From Cyclaneusma minus (taxonomy: Eukaryota > Ascomycota > Leotiomycetes > Marthamycetales > Marthamycetaceae), in contig JAKZHN010000016.1 in the NCBI GenBank assembly GCA_037179335.1, positions 62,001-126,000 of the forward strand: a DNA stretch of 64,000 nucleotides, given 5' to 3'. Of this stretch, positions 34,563 through 47,399 are shown piece after piece. A model generated the notes under the pieces. The model was not told where the DNA came from. It saw only the letters and a program-made list of their open reading frames with translations, and did not search any database. Within the stretch, counting starts at the first letter, position 1; every line of letters starts with the position of its first letter. The position numbers were made by a program, and so were the translations under genes.

Positions 34563-35359
34563 CAACTTACCAGCCCGACTCAGGCAGCACCATAGAGGGA
34601 CATTATGAATTAAGAGCATGAGATCAAGTCGCAAAGCTGGGACAAATCGTTTACTTGGAAGTTTCAGGGACTTAGTGTATTAACAGAAAGGAGTTCTTGC
34701 GTGACGAGGTGCCTGCTGCAGAATGGTCAAGCTGGGATGGCGAATATTGAGATTTGGTATTCTAGATGCCGGCCAACGAGGACAGGGCACTGCAACGAAG
34801 ATTTGTGAACCGAAACTTTCCTCTTTTGAATTTCTCTGATTTTACTTCGCGCCCTTGACGTAGATTGTTCCTCGGAGTCGGGTTCCAGATGCCGTGACGG
34901 TGTCCAAGAATCCCTTAGCGAATATCAGAATCGAAGTCAGCTTCGAGGAATTCGCGGCTGGTAGATATCTCGGCTTCTAATTATTGAGGTTGAGTAACTG
35001 AGTTCTGTCATCTGTGTTCCGACCTCCGAGCGTCAAGATGCTTTTCAGTTGAGTTGTCGTTCCTGGAACAGGGGTCGAACGACAGTGAACTCAAATCGCC
35101 TCCGCCAAAGACCGCACAACTTTGACTTCAGCCGCGCATCCGAAAGACATCTTCCGCTTCCGAGAATGTACAGCCTCCATATTGCACAGATCCAGCTGAT
35201 TCGATTCTGTGGCAATGGCGCTCTAATAAATGGATCTCTTGTTCTCGCGCAGTCCTTTGCGCTAGCTCTGCTGACTTCAATATTCCGCTCCTAGATGAAA
35301 TTGCAAAAAACTGTCGACACTTTGGTCAGTCTGCGCAGTCGCTGCAAGGTCAGAATACC
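34563..35359. other. Intergenic between paralogues B and C
   Basis: No copy or fragment of the module was found. The frame at 35049-35294 has no domain. Confidence 0.45.
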
Positions 35360-36068
35360 ATGGAATCCTCGGGCGACTATCCAAGCCTCCAAGACTTTGT
35401 AAGTTTCATTACTACATGTAGGTACCCGTCTCTTGAGTCACTCTTGGCTTACTGTGTAACTACAGCTCAACTCAACTCGAGACGGCCCAACCTTCCGAAT
35501 TGGCGATTCCGTTGGCTTTATAGATCACAGTCGAAACTCTGAAAGAGTCAACGAGGATAGAAGCTTTTACTCCCCGGGCTGGAAGGTCTGCGGAATCGAG
35601 CTCGATTTGGAACGCGATAGCTATTCCTACCGGTTACAGAGATTCCAGTGGTCCCACCAGCAAAAACCCTACGATTTTCAAAACACAAAGCCTTTTGCTG
35701 GGTGGCAGCAGCTTGACGTTCAACTTGACGGAGTGAGCGGGCGGTATTTCTATTTGCTGCATCGCGAAGTGGAGGGAATATGGCAGGAAAAGTTGACAAT
35801 CGACCGGAAGAAATATGGGCGTCGCCGCTGCCCCAAACGCTGCCCTCCGCAAGCCTTGACCAGGGATTGCGTGCTTTCTGTCTCGGAGTTTCATGATATC
35901 AGGGTTTCAGAAAAAGAACCATCGAAAAGACGAAAGATGAGGAATTTGCTGGCTCGTACAAGTATTAGCAGCATTCACAGCAAGAACCACAATGAGCTAG
36001 GGAATAGTTTTGGGACACCACACGCATTTGACTATGATGGTTCAAGTTCAAGTAGTAGCGGAGTATAA
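35360..36068 (+). CDS. Paralogue C: two GWK-like modules, 213 aa; one intron
   Basis: Exon 1 (35360-35398) encodes 13 residues ending Y-P-S-L-Q-D-F. The 67-nt intron (35399-35465) has GTAAGT, a CTTAC-like branch and CTACAG, phase 0. Exon 2 (35466-36068) starts L-N-S-T-R-D-G. Module 1 is T-F-R-I-G-D-S-V-G-F ... F-Y-S-P-G-W-K-V-C-G-I-E-L-D ... S-Y-S-Y-R-L-Q-R-F-Q-W. A shorter second copy follows: F-A-G-W-Q-Q-L-D-V-Q-L-D ... G-R-Y-F-Y-L-L. The C-terminus is basic (K-R-R-K-M-R), could be a nuclear signal, and ends in a Ser run. It lacks the M-R-x-C-L-F block of A and B. It ends about 340 bp from the AT-rich block and its codons look normal. Confidence 0.74.
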
Positions 36069-36405
36069 TGGCCGGCGAAGACTGGGTCCCATGATGTGGC
36101 TGGCGTGGTCTAAGCCGGTTTGGATTTTAGTAATGGAAGTGCTGTAAGAACAGGGGCTCTAGGGCCAAGGCTTCTCAGTCCTTGAATAAAAGCTTACCCC
36201 TCCTGAAGTTTGAGCCTTTATTTAACTGTCGCAAATGGCCTTGATATCCATTATCCTTAACCCCTGCGTCTAGGAATCCGTCAAAAATCGTCAACTAAAG
36301 CAGGGTCTCGTCTATAGCATTCTTTGAATTAGAAAGCGGTTTGGAACCGTTTCTTAACTCGAAGCGGTGTCCAGTATCCAGTTTTGTTCCGAGAGATTAA
36401 GTGTT
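36069..36405. other. Transition from balanced DNA to the AT-rich block
   Basis: An AATAAA-type signal in TGAATAAAAG (36183-36192) could serve paralogue C. Composition drops sharply from about 36405. Confidence 0.5.
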
Positions 36406-36820
36406 TAAAAACATTCGTTATCTTCTTTATTATTAATGGTTGGTTTTATATTAGGAGATTAATTGGCGGCCGGTCAATTACGTACGGTTGTAAAGCGCAT
36501 AAAGTTTTTGGCTAGCCAAAAGCGTATAAATAAAAATTTTGAAAAACTGCTATTTTTTTTTAGCAATGCTTTTTATAAATTGGCCGCCAGCTACTAATTC
36601 TAATTTTTTAAATAATAATTACAATTTGTATTTTTTAATTACAATTTATTTTTTCCCTTTTTTTTATAATAGCAATTGGCATTAAATTCCGGGCCAATAT
36701 TAATAGCCGCTTTAAATAGCTTTATACGCTTTTTTAATTTTCCCGCAATTTTTTAATATTTTGCAGCAATAATAAAAATTATAAAAGCTATAGGAATATT
36801 TATAAAAATATTGCAAAAGA

Positions 36821-36910
36821 TAATATATATAATAATATATATAATAATATATATAATAATATATATAATAATATATATAATAATATATATAATAATATAT
36901 ATAATAATAA
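36821..36910. repeat. 12-bp satellite, about 7 copies
   Basis: Perfect tandem units of TAATATATATAA. Confidence 0.9.
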
Positions 36911-39900
36911 TATTAATTGCAAATTTCCAATTGCGAAAAATTTAAACGGCCTTAATTTTAAATAAATTTAAATTCGCTTAGCCCGCTAAAAAGCTAATTA
37001 ATACTAGCGCTTTATAACAATTGCCTATAAAATTGCTATAGCCTTTAACGCCGCCTAAATTTGCGTAATTAAAGCCGCTATAAAAACCGCTATAAAAATT
37101 GCTATAAATATTATAGGCGTTTAAGCTCATAATTATAATAAAGCTTTTTCCAAAAATAATAATAATAATAAAAATAATAAGCGTTTTTTTCCCGCTAAAA
37201 TCCTTAATTTTTTTTAATATTTTATATAAATAGCTTTTTTAAATCGCTAATTGCATTTTTTTTTCTTTTTTTTTAGATAAAAATTTTAATATTAATATTT
37301 GTAAAACTTTATTTTTATTTTTAAGCAATAAATTATATCAAATCATAATAATTGGCAAAATTTTAGCCTTTAATAATAATTATAAAATTTGGTTAATACT
37401 TTTTTGTAAATTCAAATATTCACTATTTATTATATTAATTATATATTATAATTAGGCCGCTAGCTATTTTAATTTTATTATAATATTATTAAATTGGCCA
37501 TTATTTATTAACAAAAGGATTTTTTTAGGCATTTAAACGCCATTAATTTATAATAATTTTTTAATTTTTTAATTCTAATTTTTTTAATCGGGTTATTTAT
37601 AAATTTTATATTTTAAAATACCGGCTGGTTTATTTAAATAGCCTTGCGCTTATTAATCCCGCTTTTTATTAAAAATTCAATATTAATTTAAATAATAATA
37701 ATATTATTTATTAAATATATAATAATAAAAGCTATAATTAGAAAAACTATAGGCGTTAATATAAATGCTTTATTTATAGCAAAAAGCATTTGCGGAAAAA
37801 CCACCCTAAATTTAAATAAAATACTTGCTATCCTAATATTAATAGCTTTAAAGCTTACTTTTTATTTGCTAAAAAACTTAAATTTATTAAATGGCTACCA
37901 AATATTTTACCAATGCTATTTGCTTAATCGAGGCTTAATTTTCCCTTTTTCCCTTTTTTTTATTCTAATTTCCAGTTTTTAAAAATCCCTCAAAATCCTT
38001 ATACTAGCCTTTAATTATTAAATCAGTTGTTTTATTTTTAATATTGCTTATATTGGTTTTTAGCTATTTATTAATATTCAATTCGCTAATCCTTTCCTGC
38101 TTTGCTTTATAAAAATAAGCATTTTTTGAGTTTTTTTTATTTTAACGTTATATTCTAGTTTTTTCTAATTTAATACTAAATTATAATTTCAAATATTAAT
38201 TAATTTTGCTTTTTTTTATTTTTTTTCTTTTTATTTAAAAGCTTAAAATCTTTTTTTTACTATTATTCTAGCTTATTTCTATAATTTTTATTGGATATTT
38301 TATATTATAGCTGCCTTTTTAGCTATATTAGCCTATAATAATAATTCTTTTCTTGCAATTTAAAATTTTATATAAAAGCTCCGTATATTTTAAATAATAA
38401 AATTGCTAATAATTTAATTTTATAATGCATTTAAAAAATCCCTTATTTTTTGAATTCTTTAATCTGATTTTTTTTCAAGCTAATATCCAAGTCTTTAAAT
38501 ATATAGCGCATTTTTAAAAAAATTTAATTAATACCTTTATTTAAAAAGAAAACTATTATTATGTATTATATCCAGCTTTTAAATTTTTTAAAATCAATAA
38601 TTAAAAATTTTAAAATCGATATTTTTTTTAAAAAAAATATAAAAAGTATTTTTCGTATAATTCTAATAGCTATTTTATATTAATAATTGCTAGGCTTTAA
38701 TTAAAAGAAATCTATATTAAAACAATTTTTTTAGCCTAATGATAGCATTATTTATTTTTATTTGTTTTGCAAAAGTTTTTAAATAGCTGTTAAAATCCTG
38801 GCTATTTAGCTTAATCCTATATTATTACCTAAATAATAATACTATTATATTTCCAATATTTCTTTTTAAAACTTTTAGCTTTATAAAAATGGAATTTTAG
38901 CCTATTTTATCAAACTTTAAATATTTTATAAAATATTTAAAAAAAAAACAAAAAAAAACGTTAATTAAAATACTGGGCTTAATAATTAATATAAAATTTC
39001 TTTTTTTAAAAAAATGGCCAATATTTTAGCTTTAATATTAAAAACTTGCTTCCGCAAAGCCATTTCCTTATTTAAAGCATAAAAGCTAGCCGGAAACTTA
39101 AATTTCGCCGCTTCAATTATTTAATTAATTTATTTTTACTATCGCCGCTTTTAAAGCTTTATTACCGCTTTCCCGCCTGGCACCAAAATTTCCTTTGAAT
39201 ATAAATTGCTTAAAAATATTAAAAATAACTTGATTTAATAGCGCAATTTTCTTAAAATATAATAAAATTAAGTTTTTTAATAATAAATTTAAATTTTCGG
39301 TTTATTTATTTATAAATATTTTAATTATAAGCTTAAATAGCTTTTATATTACCAATTGCCTTTTTGCGCGCTATAATTGGCGTATTCATATTAGTATTCT
39401 TTTTAAATACCAAGTATTTGCTAGCCTCCTATTATTTCAATAATTTTAATTAGCCAATATCCTGCTAAATATTAATATTTTTAAAATTGGAGCTATTTTA
39501 AAAATATTTTAGCAATAAAACTTAAGGTAATTAATTTATAAATTGGTAATTTATATTAATAGCTTTATAATATAGCGGGGTTTTTCTAAATATATTTTAT
39601 ATAATAGCTTATAGCATTTGGTTTTGCAAAAAGTTTTGCTTTTAATTGCAAAATTAAATATTTTACTAAAGCCTATCCATTTTTTTAAATATTTCAATAA
39701 TTTTGCTAATGCTTTATTATATAATTTAATTAATAAAATTATTAATTAGTATTCGCAATAATATTTAGATTTAATTTTAATATACTATCGTTAAAATAAA
39801 TAGCTATAATTCCTTTCTTACCTTAAATACATTATATAGTGTTTTATAGCTTAATTATAGGATTATATAGCTTTTATAAATTCTTAATTAAATTTGAAAA

Positions 39901-40050
39901 GCATTTTAATATTAAAAAAGGCAAATTTGCCTATTTTATAATTGCAGCTTCTATTATTAAATAAATTGCTTTCCGCAATAATAATATTAATCGCTATAAA
40001 AAGAAGCTTAAATCCAATTTTATCCAAGCCGCGTTATTCATTTTATATTA
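36911..40050. other. AT-rich sequence, no element identified
   Basis: I could not read a retroelement domain in either direction. Short GC-richer words (GGCGGCC, GGCTAGCC near 36470-36520) survive at its left edge. Confidence 0.4.
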
Positions 40051-40261
40051 TATTATAACGGCCCCGGACCAGGAAAAGCTTTTACGGCTAGCTAGCCAAA
40101 AAAACCCTAGCATAGTTTATACGCTATATAATTACCAAATTTATTTTTATAATAATCGGAAAGCCCTTTCTTTTTTTATAGCAATAAATACCTATTAATA
40201 ATGATTTATATTTTAGCCTTGGCTAAAATTCCAAACCCAATTTATAATAAATTTATTATTA

Positions 40262-40344
40262 TTATTAATTTATTATTTATTATTTATTATTTATTATTTA
40301 TTATTTATTATTTATTATTTATTATTTATTATTTATTATTTATT
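40262..40344. repeat. 7-bp microsatellite (TTTATTA)n
   Basis: About 12 near-perfect copies. It lies shortly after a candidate LTR start (TATAACGGCCCCGG at 40054). Confidence 0.9.
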
Positions 40345-40599
40345 TTTTAACTTTTTAAATAAGATTAAATTATTAATTTTATAGCAAAGGCCCAATTTTT
40401 TATTTTTATTTTTTATAATAATTATAATAGCAGTTTTCAAATTTCTAATAATTACTTTTGGCAAAATATTATTTTTAAAGCCAAAGCGGAAAATTAATTA
40501 AAAGCCTTATGTTAATAGTTTTTAAAATTAAATATTAATTTTTAAAAATTCAAAATATTTAATATATTATAAATGCCTAATATTTTTAATAAAAATAAT

Positions 40600-43500
40600 T
40601 TTTAAACGTGGCTTAAAATAAATTATAATAAATTCCGTATTTTCCGCTTTATTATTTATAAAATTAGTGAGGCTTTTGGCCCTTTTGCAATTTAATTTCA
40701 ATATTTTGCTAATACCGATAAAATTTATAAAGCTATTACCAATTATACCGCTATTATAAATAATAATAATAATAATAAAGGTTTTTTAAATAATAACCCT
40801 AATAATAATAATGGTTTTTTTGGCTTTTAAAATAATAATTTATATTAGCTCCGTATTTTTATTAAGCTTTACCGCTTTAAAAAGCTTTTTAATCCTAATA
40901 AGCTTAATAATGGCTCCAAGCTTAAATTTAAAGCTTGGTATATTGCTATAAAAAATAAGCTAATTATTAATACCAATTATATTTTTATTATTGCTATTAT
41001 TATAATTTATATTATATTTTAAATTAGAAAAAAAGCCAATTATATTTTCCAGCCTTATTATAATGCTTTTAAAAAAATCCTTTTACATTTAAAAAATTAA
41101 TATATCATTGTTTTTGCGCTTGCTTTAAGTTTTTTATTAAGCGTAATAATATTCGCCGCTTTTCTTTAATTTATTATATGTATTAAAATAAAAAGTTCAA
41201 AATATTTTTTATAATTTTTTATTGCAATGCTTAATTAAATAATATATTTAATATTAATATTTATAAGGATTTTTTAGCTTGATTTATTTTTATTTTATTA
41301 TACGCAATTGCAAGTATTTTTTATATTTGCAAAATTTAAAAAAAAAGCCAAAATTTTATATTATAATACTATTTATATATTAGCTATTTATATTAAAGCT
41401 TATTATTTTTTTAAAAATGCAAATTTAATTTTAATAGCCTTAATAACAGGGGTAAAAAAAATGGTTAAAATAATATAAAATATTTTAATTATTTTGCAAA
41501 AGGCCGGAAAAGCTAATAAAATTGAAATTTTGGATTTCATTATAAAAAATATTAAAAGCGGCCTTATAAAACATATTATTAAAATAATTGTCAAGATTTT
41601 TAGCGATCTAATAAAAAAAAAACTTGCTTATAATCAATATTATAAATGCAATAGCATTAAATATTAGGCTTTTAATTATTTTAAACCCAATAAGCTTATT
41701 AAAAAGAAAAAAGGCTATATTGGCCAAATTAATTCCGATTTTGATTACTATTTAGTTTTTAAATTTTTAGAAAAAAACGGCGCTTAGGGAAAGTTTTTTT
41801 TTAATAAATTTGCTAATTTAATTAATATAATATTAATAAATTTAGCTAGTTATATTAGCGGTAAAGGATTTTTAATGCTATATATATTAGGAATTTAAAA
41901 AGTTTTAAATTAATATAATACCTTTATTAATAATAGAATTTAATTATTATATTTTATAAATACTAATATAGCTAAGATTATTTTTGGCTTGAAAATACCT
42001 ATTTAGCAGCTGGATAAATTAATATTATTTTATAAATTTAATAGAAATTGTAAAACGTTTATTATTATTTATAGTATTTTAGATTTTACTATTAATAATA
42101 AACTTTTTCCGAAAATCGTTTTTTATTATTAATTTAAAAAATCAAAATTTAATTTTCAAATTTAAATAATAGCAATAATATTAAATGCTATTAGACTTTT
42201 ATAATTGCAAAATCTATTAGCATTATAAACCCAATGGTAAAAATAAGCGCCCCAGCGCAAAAAAATAAAAATTTAAAAAACGCAAATCGAATTTAATAGC
42301 GAATAAGGAAATCAAAGCGGAGCCTTTTTTTAAAATATTTAGAAAAATAATTTTTATATTTAAGGCGGCGCTTATATAATATATTATAACGCGCAAAGCT
42401 TTTTAATTTATAGAATAAAAACTGGCTAATAATAGCCTTGTATTTATTAAGCCAAAATTTATTTTTTTAAAAAAAACAATTAAAACTTTTCTTGATATTA
42501 AAATTTACCAAATTAGCGCAAAAGCTATAAAGCGTAATTTTTTAAAAATTTAGAATTCTTTTTTTTTGGAAAGACGTAAATATATTTTTTATACGCTATT
42601 AAAAAGGTTATCGCTTTTAAGGAATTTTAAAAGCTTTTTAATAAAAAGCTATTAAAATAGCAATTGCTATATTCTTTGGATTTCTAATATTATAGATTTT
42701 TTAAGCAGGCTTTTAATACTTTATTAATATATAATCTTTATAATTTAAGCATTGAATTAAAAGGCCCAAAATTATAGCTAAGCTATTTTTTATTATATTT
42801 TATACTAATAAAGCAATTGCGCATTATAAAAACAATTCTAAAAAAAAAATCTAATCAAGGGATTTTGTTTTCTTTTTTTTGCAATTTTTTTATTTATCTA
42901 TTAAAAAGCCTGAAAACGATTTCCCCTTTTATATAAATTATTGCAGGCTTAATAAAATTATTTGTAAAAATTAATATTTGCTATTGCTATTTAAAGAAAT
43001 CCTATTTTGGTTTAATAAGGCTAAATATTTTATTAAGCTTGATATCAGGCAAGCTTTTTATTGCATTTATTTGGAAAAAGCCAGCAAGCAATTTATGATA
43101 TTCCGAATTTATTATAGCGTATTTTGGTATAATATTTTATTTTTTTAGATTTATTAATAAATTTGCTGTTTTTTAACAATATATTAATTAGATTTTATTC
43201 AAATTTTTAAATAAGATTTATACGGCCCTTATTAATAATATTTTAATTTATATTAATAGAGATTTTAAATAGCATTATTAGGATATTATTGCAATTATAA
43301 ACCGCTTAATTAAAATTGGCTTATAAATAAATATTAAAAAGTATAAATTTAATACTATAAAAACAAAATACCTAGGCTATTTTCTTTTGGCAGTATTCGG
43401 GTAGATCCAAATAAGGTTCAAGCGGTAAAAAACTGGCAATGCTTTAAAAAGGGCAAAATTAAAAAAATCCAATTCTTTTTGGAATTTTGCAATTTTTATC

Positions 43501-44080
43501 GGATTTTTATTAAGGATTATAATAGGCTGGTTAAGCCTTTAATTTAGCTTATTAAAAAAGATTATATTTAAAAATAAAATAATTCTTGCTAAAGCGCTTT
43601 TCTAGCTTTTAAAAAAGCGTTGCTTTTAATACCGGTTTTAATTATTTTTAATTTTAATTATAAACATTAAATTAAAATAAATATTTCGAACGGAATAGTG
43701 GCAAAAATCTATTTTTAAAAGCATTCTAATAGCTAGCATTTAATACCTTATTGTTTTAAAATCATAAATAAATATTAGCTAAATTATAATATTTATAATA
43801 AGGAAATATTAGCTATTATTTAATTGTTTATTTATTAGTGTATTTATTTATTGGGTTCTTTTTAAAAGATTCAAATTGCTAGCAATTATAAATTATTAAA
43901 ATAATTTATAACCATTAAGATTTTGAATATTAAATAAGCTAAATAGTGGAAAAAAAAGTATAATTTCCGTATTAAATATAAGCTTGGCGTGATAAATAAA
44001 GCTAACCCTTTTATATAAAGGGATTTATTTATTTATTTATTAATTTTAATCGTTATTTAGCTACTAAAGCTATGCAATAA
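40600..44080 (+). mobile_element. Ty3/gypsy element 1, left part: gag, reverse transcriptase, RNase H (RIP-mutated)
   Basis: The gag relic near 40870-41000 reads F-N-P-N-K-L-N-N-G-S-K-L-K-F-K-A-W then I-K-N-K-L, the usual D-P-x-K-L-x-D-G start of fungal gypsy gag. The RT spans about 42880-43390: L-N-K-I then A-K-Y-F-I-K-L-D-I-R-Q-A-F (43020-43062), and K-Y-L-G-Y-F near 43370. RNase H follows: F-C-N-F-Y-R-I-F-I-K-D-Y near 43480 and E-I-L-A-I-I near 43805, then a tether like Y-K-L-G-V-I-N-K-A. Stops occur throughout. The integrase expected next is missing here but present at 60.5-61.4 kb, so the element is interrupted. The 5' LTR may start at 40054. No function remains. Confidence 0.85.
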
Positions 44081-47000
44081 TAACTAAGGTAATAAATCAA
44101 GCAGGGCTAAAAATATTGGTAAAAGCCGGCTTAATGCCGAATTTCCCTCAAGCGAAAACTATTCTATTTTTTTTATTAATATTATTAGGGTTGTTTTTAG
44201 CTGTAAATAAATTGCGAACCGCTAAAAATAGCGGCGCCGATAAATTTCCTTTTTAATAATAATGGGTTTTTGGAATTATTATAATTTTGGTAATATTTTG
44301 ATTTATAATTGGAGTTTCGGCTTTTTAGGCTTTTTAAATAATAGCGGTTATACGCTAAATTTATTTTTTATATATTTTTATATATAATATAAATTATATA
44401 TATATTTAAAATTTAATTTTGCAATGCTTTATATAATAACGGCTTGGCGCGTTAATAATAATAATAAAAATTTCTATTAAAATTTCAATTCCGCTTTTAT
44501 AAATTTTCCAGCTTTTTGCGCTTTAGTATTTGTTTTTCCTTTTTGTTCCTTTTCTTTTATATATATTATTATTTTATTATTATTTGCTTTTTGTTATTTA
44601 CCATTATTGTTTTCCGGCCTTTTGCTTATTTTATAGCAAAATATTTTAAGCTTTACCAGATTTTTAAATTGTAATACTTTGCGAAATTTTTTAAAAGCTT
44701 TTTTCTATATTAAAAGCTTTAATTTATAATTTAAATTATAAATTATTATTAATATAAAATTAAATACCGGACTATTATTTAAATTGCTTAATTTGCCGCC
44801 GCCAAAAAAAATATTATAATTGCTAAAACGGCCCGTATTACTAAAGCTGCCCTTTTTTATTAGCAGCCTTTTAATATTACTATTGGCTTTAGCCAGCTAT
44901 TTGCTAATTTTATTGCTAATTTTAGCTAATAGCCAATTTTCTTTTATTAGCATTATTTAATATCTTATTAAATCTATTATTAGCATTAGTTTCAATGTTT
45001 TTATTAGCCTAAATTTAATAGTCTTTTGGCCAATTTTGGCTTTAATTTTAATTTCGATTTTGGCTTTAATTCCAATATTAATAATAGCAGCAATTTTTAC
45101 AATTTTCCCAATTTCGATTTTCCGATTTTCCGGCCCTTTATTAAAATCGATTTAAAGCCTATTTTTAAATATTTTTAATTTTCCGTTTTTATAATTAATT
45201 CTAAATTCAATCTCAAATTTATTTTATATTAAAAAAAGTTTTTTTAAGCCGTTTTTATTTTTTTGCTAATAGGAAAAATAATCCGTATAGGAGTTTAATA
45301 TTAGTAACGATTTTGCCAAATTTAAAATTTGCTATTTTTAAAATTATTTGCTAAATTTGCTTTTTTGCATTAATAATAATTTGGCCTATATTTATTTTGA
45401 TTTTTTAAGGAATTTTTATTGTAAGTCTTTCTAGGCTTTTTTTATAAATATTAAAATTCGGGGCTATTATTAAATAGGCAGGCGTATTGTTTCCCGATTT
45501 TGCTTGGCCTTGCTTAAAATAAATGGCTTTAATTTAATTTTGCGCGTATTTAAAACTTAAATAACTTTATTTTTATTTGCAAGCTTTGTATTAAAAAATA
45601 TATTTAATTTCCAAATTAAATTTGTATTAATAATTCCTATTGGAACAATTATTTCTAATATTGCAATAAAAAAAATAAAAAAAAATAAATGTATTTAAAT
45701 AAGCCTTTAGTATTTCTTTATATGTTTCTGGTTTTTTTAATGTAATTGGTAATTTGTTTTATTAGTATTACTGGATATTTATTGCTTAATTTTTAGTATT
45801 TGGCCGATTGGGTTAATAGTTTTAATGCTAATATTTATACGGGCAATCTTTATTTAATTTTTATTTAATTAAAGCTAATTAAGAAATTTTTAAAAGCTTA
45901 ATATATATTAATTATATATTTTAAATCCTATTATTTTATTGCAAAAATTAAAAAACAAGCTTTATTAAAAGAATTCCAATTTTGCGTTTTACCAGCAAAA
46001 AGCCTATTAAATTGAAGCTTTTAAATATTTAAATTGTATTATTTTTAGCGGTTTTAAAGCGTTTTATAAATTTTTTATTAATAGTATAGCTTTTAATTAA
46101 AGAATTTACCAAATTTAAATAGCTGCTATTAATTAATATATTGCTAATGGGCTTTAATTATTTAAAAAGCTTATAGCTATTAGGCTTAATTTTAAACGTG
46201 CAATAAAGGCTGGTAAAGCGGCGAATACTATTAGTAAATTTAATTTATAATAATAGCGGGCCGAAGATTTTTTAAAAGCCGGGGTTGCCAATCTATTTAA
46301 AGCTAATTTATAATAGCGGGCCGGAGATGTTTTAAAAGCCAAAATAGCGAACTTAATTAAAACTGGTTTATAATAGCGGGCCGGAGGTTTTTTGGAATTT
46401 AAAATAGCTAATTTAATTAAAGCTGAATTATTATTAATAATAATAATAAAAAAACAGGCTTAAAAAAAGCAGAAAAAAAAAGAAAATAATAAAGGGAAAA
46501 GCAATTAAAGGCCAATATTATTTAATATAGCTAGGCATTAAATAGCTTTAACGCAAATAAAATTATACTAGATATTAATAAAGTTATACCAAATACTAAT
46601 AAAAAAAGCAGCCTTATGTTTTTAACAATTTTTTTAGCAGCTTTTTTAAATGGTAATACTCTTAATTAGTAATTATTAATGGAATTTAAATGGATTTTGG
46701 CTGGCTTAATTTTAAACGTTTTTTTTAATTGGTTAATTTTGCTAAATTATAAATGTATTGGCTAGCTTTAATGGTTTATTATTTTTTTGGCTTTTATTAA
46801 TAGCTTAAATATACCCCGGTATTTGTATTTTATTAATTTTAATATAACGGCTTTATTATTTATTTTAAATACCCTATAAAATATAATTCTTTTAAAAATA
46901 ACTTTTTAAATATTTTTGGTAATTTTGCTAAATATAAATTTAGAATTTTTTTAAAATTACGCCAAAGCTTTAATTTTGCTTTTTAGTGCCTATTATTATA

Positions 47001-47399
47001 TAATTTATTATTTCCGGTTATTTTGGATTTTCTTTGAAATCTTTCTTTTTTCTTTTGCCTAACCGCTATTTTATATATTTCCGGTTTCTTTTTAAATTAT
47101 GTTTAGCGTTTTAATAATAATTGGTTTTTTTTAAAAAAAAAAAATATTCAACCCGCGAATTATATTTTATTGCTAAAATAATAAGTAAATATAATATATT
47201 TAAGCCTATAAATATAATTTAGCATTTTATTTATTTGCTTTTATAATTATAATAATATATTTTAATTATTAAATGATTTAATTTTTATTTAATATTTGTT
47301 TTTACCAAATTTTTATTAAATTTTCTTTGAATTTAATATCGCATTTTATATATTTTTATTATATAATAATTGGAGTTTTAATACTATTAAGATTGTGTT
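44081..47399. other. AT-rich, unassigned; possibly LINE 3' part or another insertion
   Basis: No domain could be read with confidence. It contains the 60-bp repeat at 46250-46440. The - strand LINE must end somewhere here or just beyond, but I see no clear poly-A end. Confidence 0.35.
46250..46440 (+). repeat. Three 60-bp tandem repeats, probably a 20-residue coding repeat relic
   Basis: Units align at exactly 60-bp steps (46261, 46321, 46381), each starting CCGRAGRTTTTTT after TTTATAATAGCGGG. In one + frame they read R-A-G-D-V-L-K-A-K-I-A-N-L-I-K-T-G-L and then two stops at the same place in each unit (TAA TAG), which C-to-T and G-to-A changes could have made from Gln and Trp codons. Confidence 0.75.

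Noticed and set aside
41403..46342. Short - strand frames at 41403-41594 and 46154-46342
   Set aside because: The first is antisense to the gypsy 1 gag-pol region; the second is antisense to the 60-bp repeat. Both are chance survivals of low-complexity sequence.
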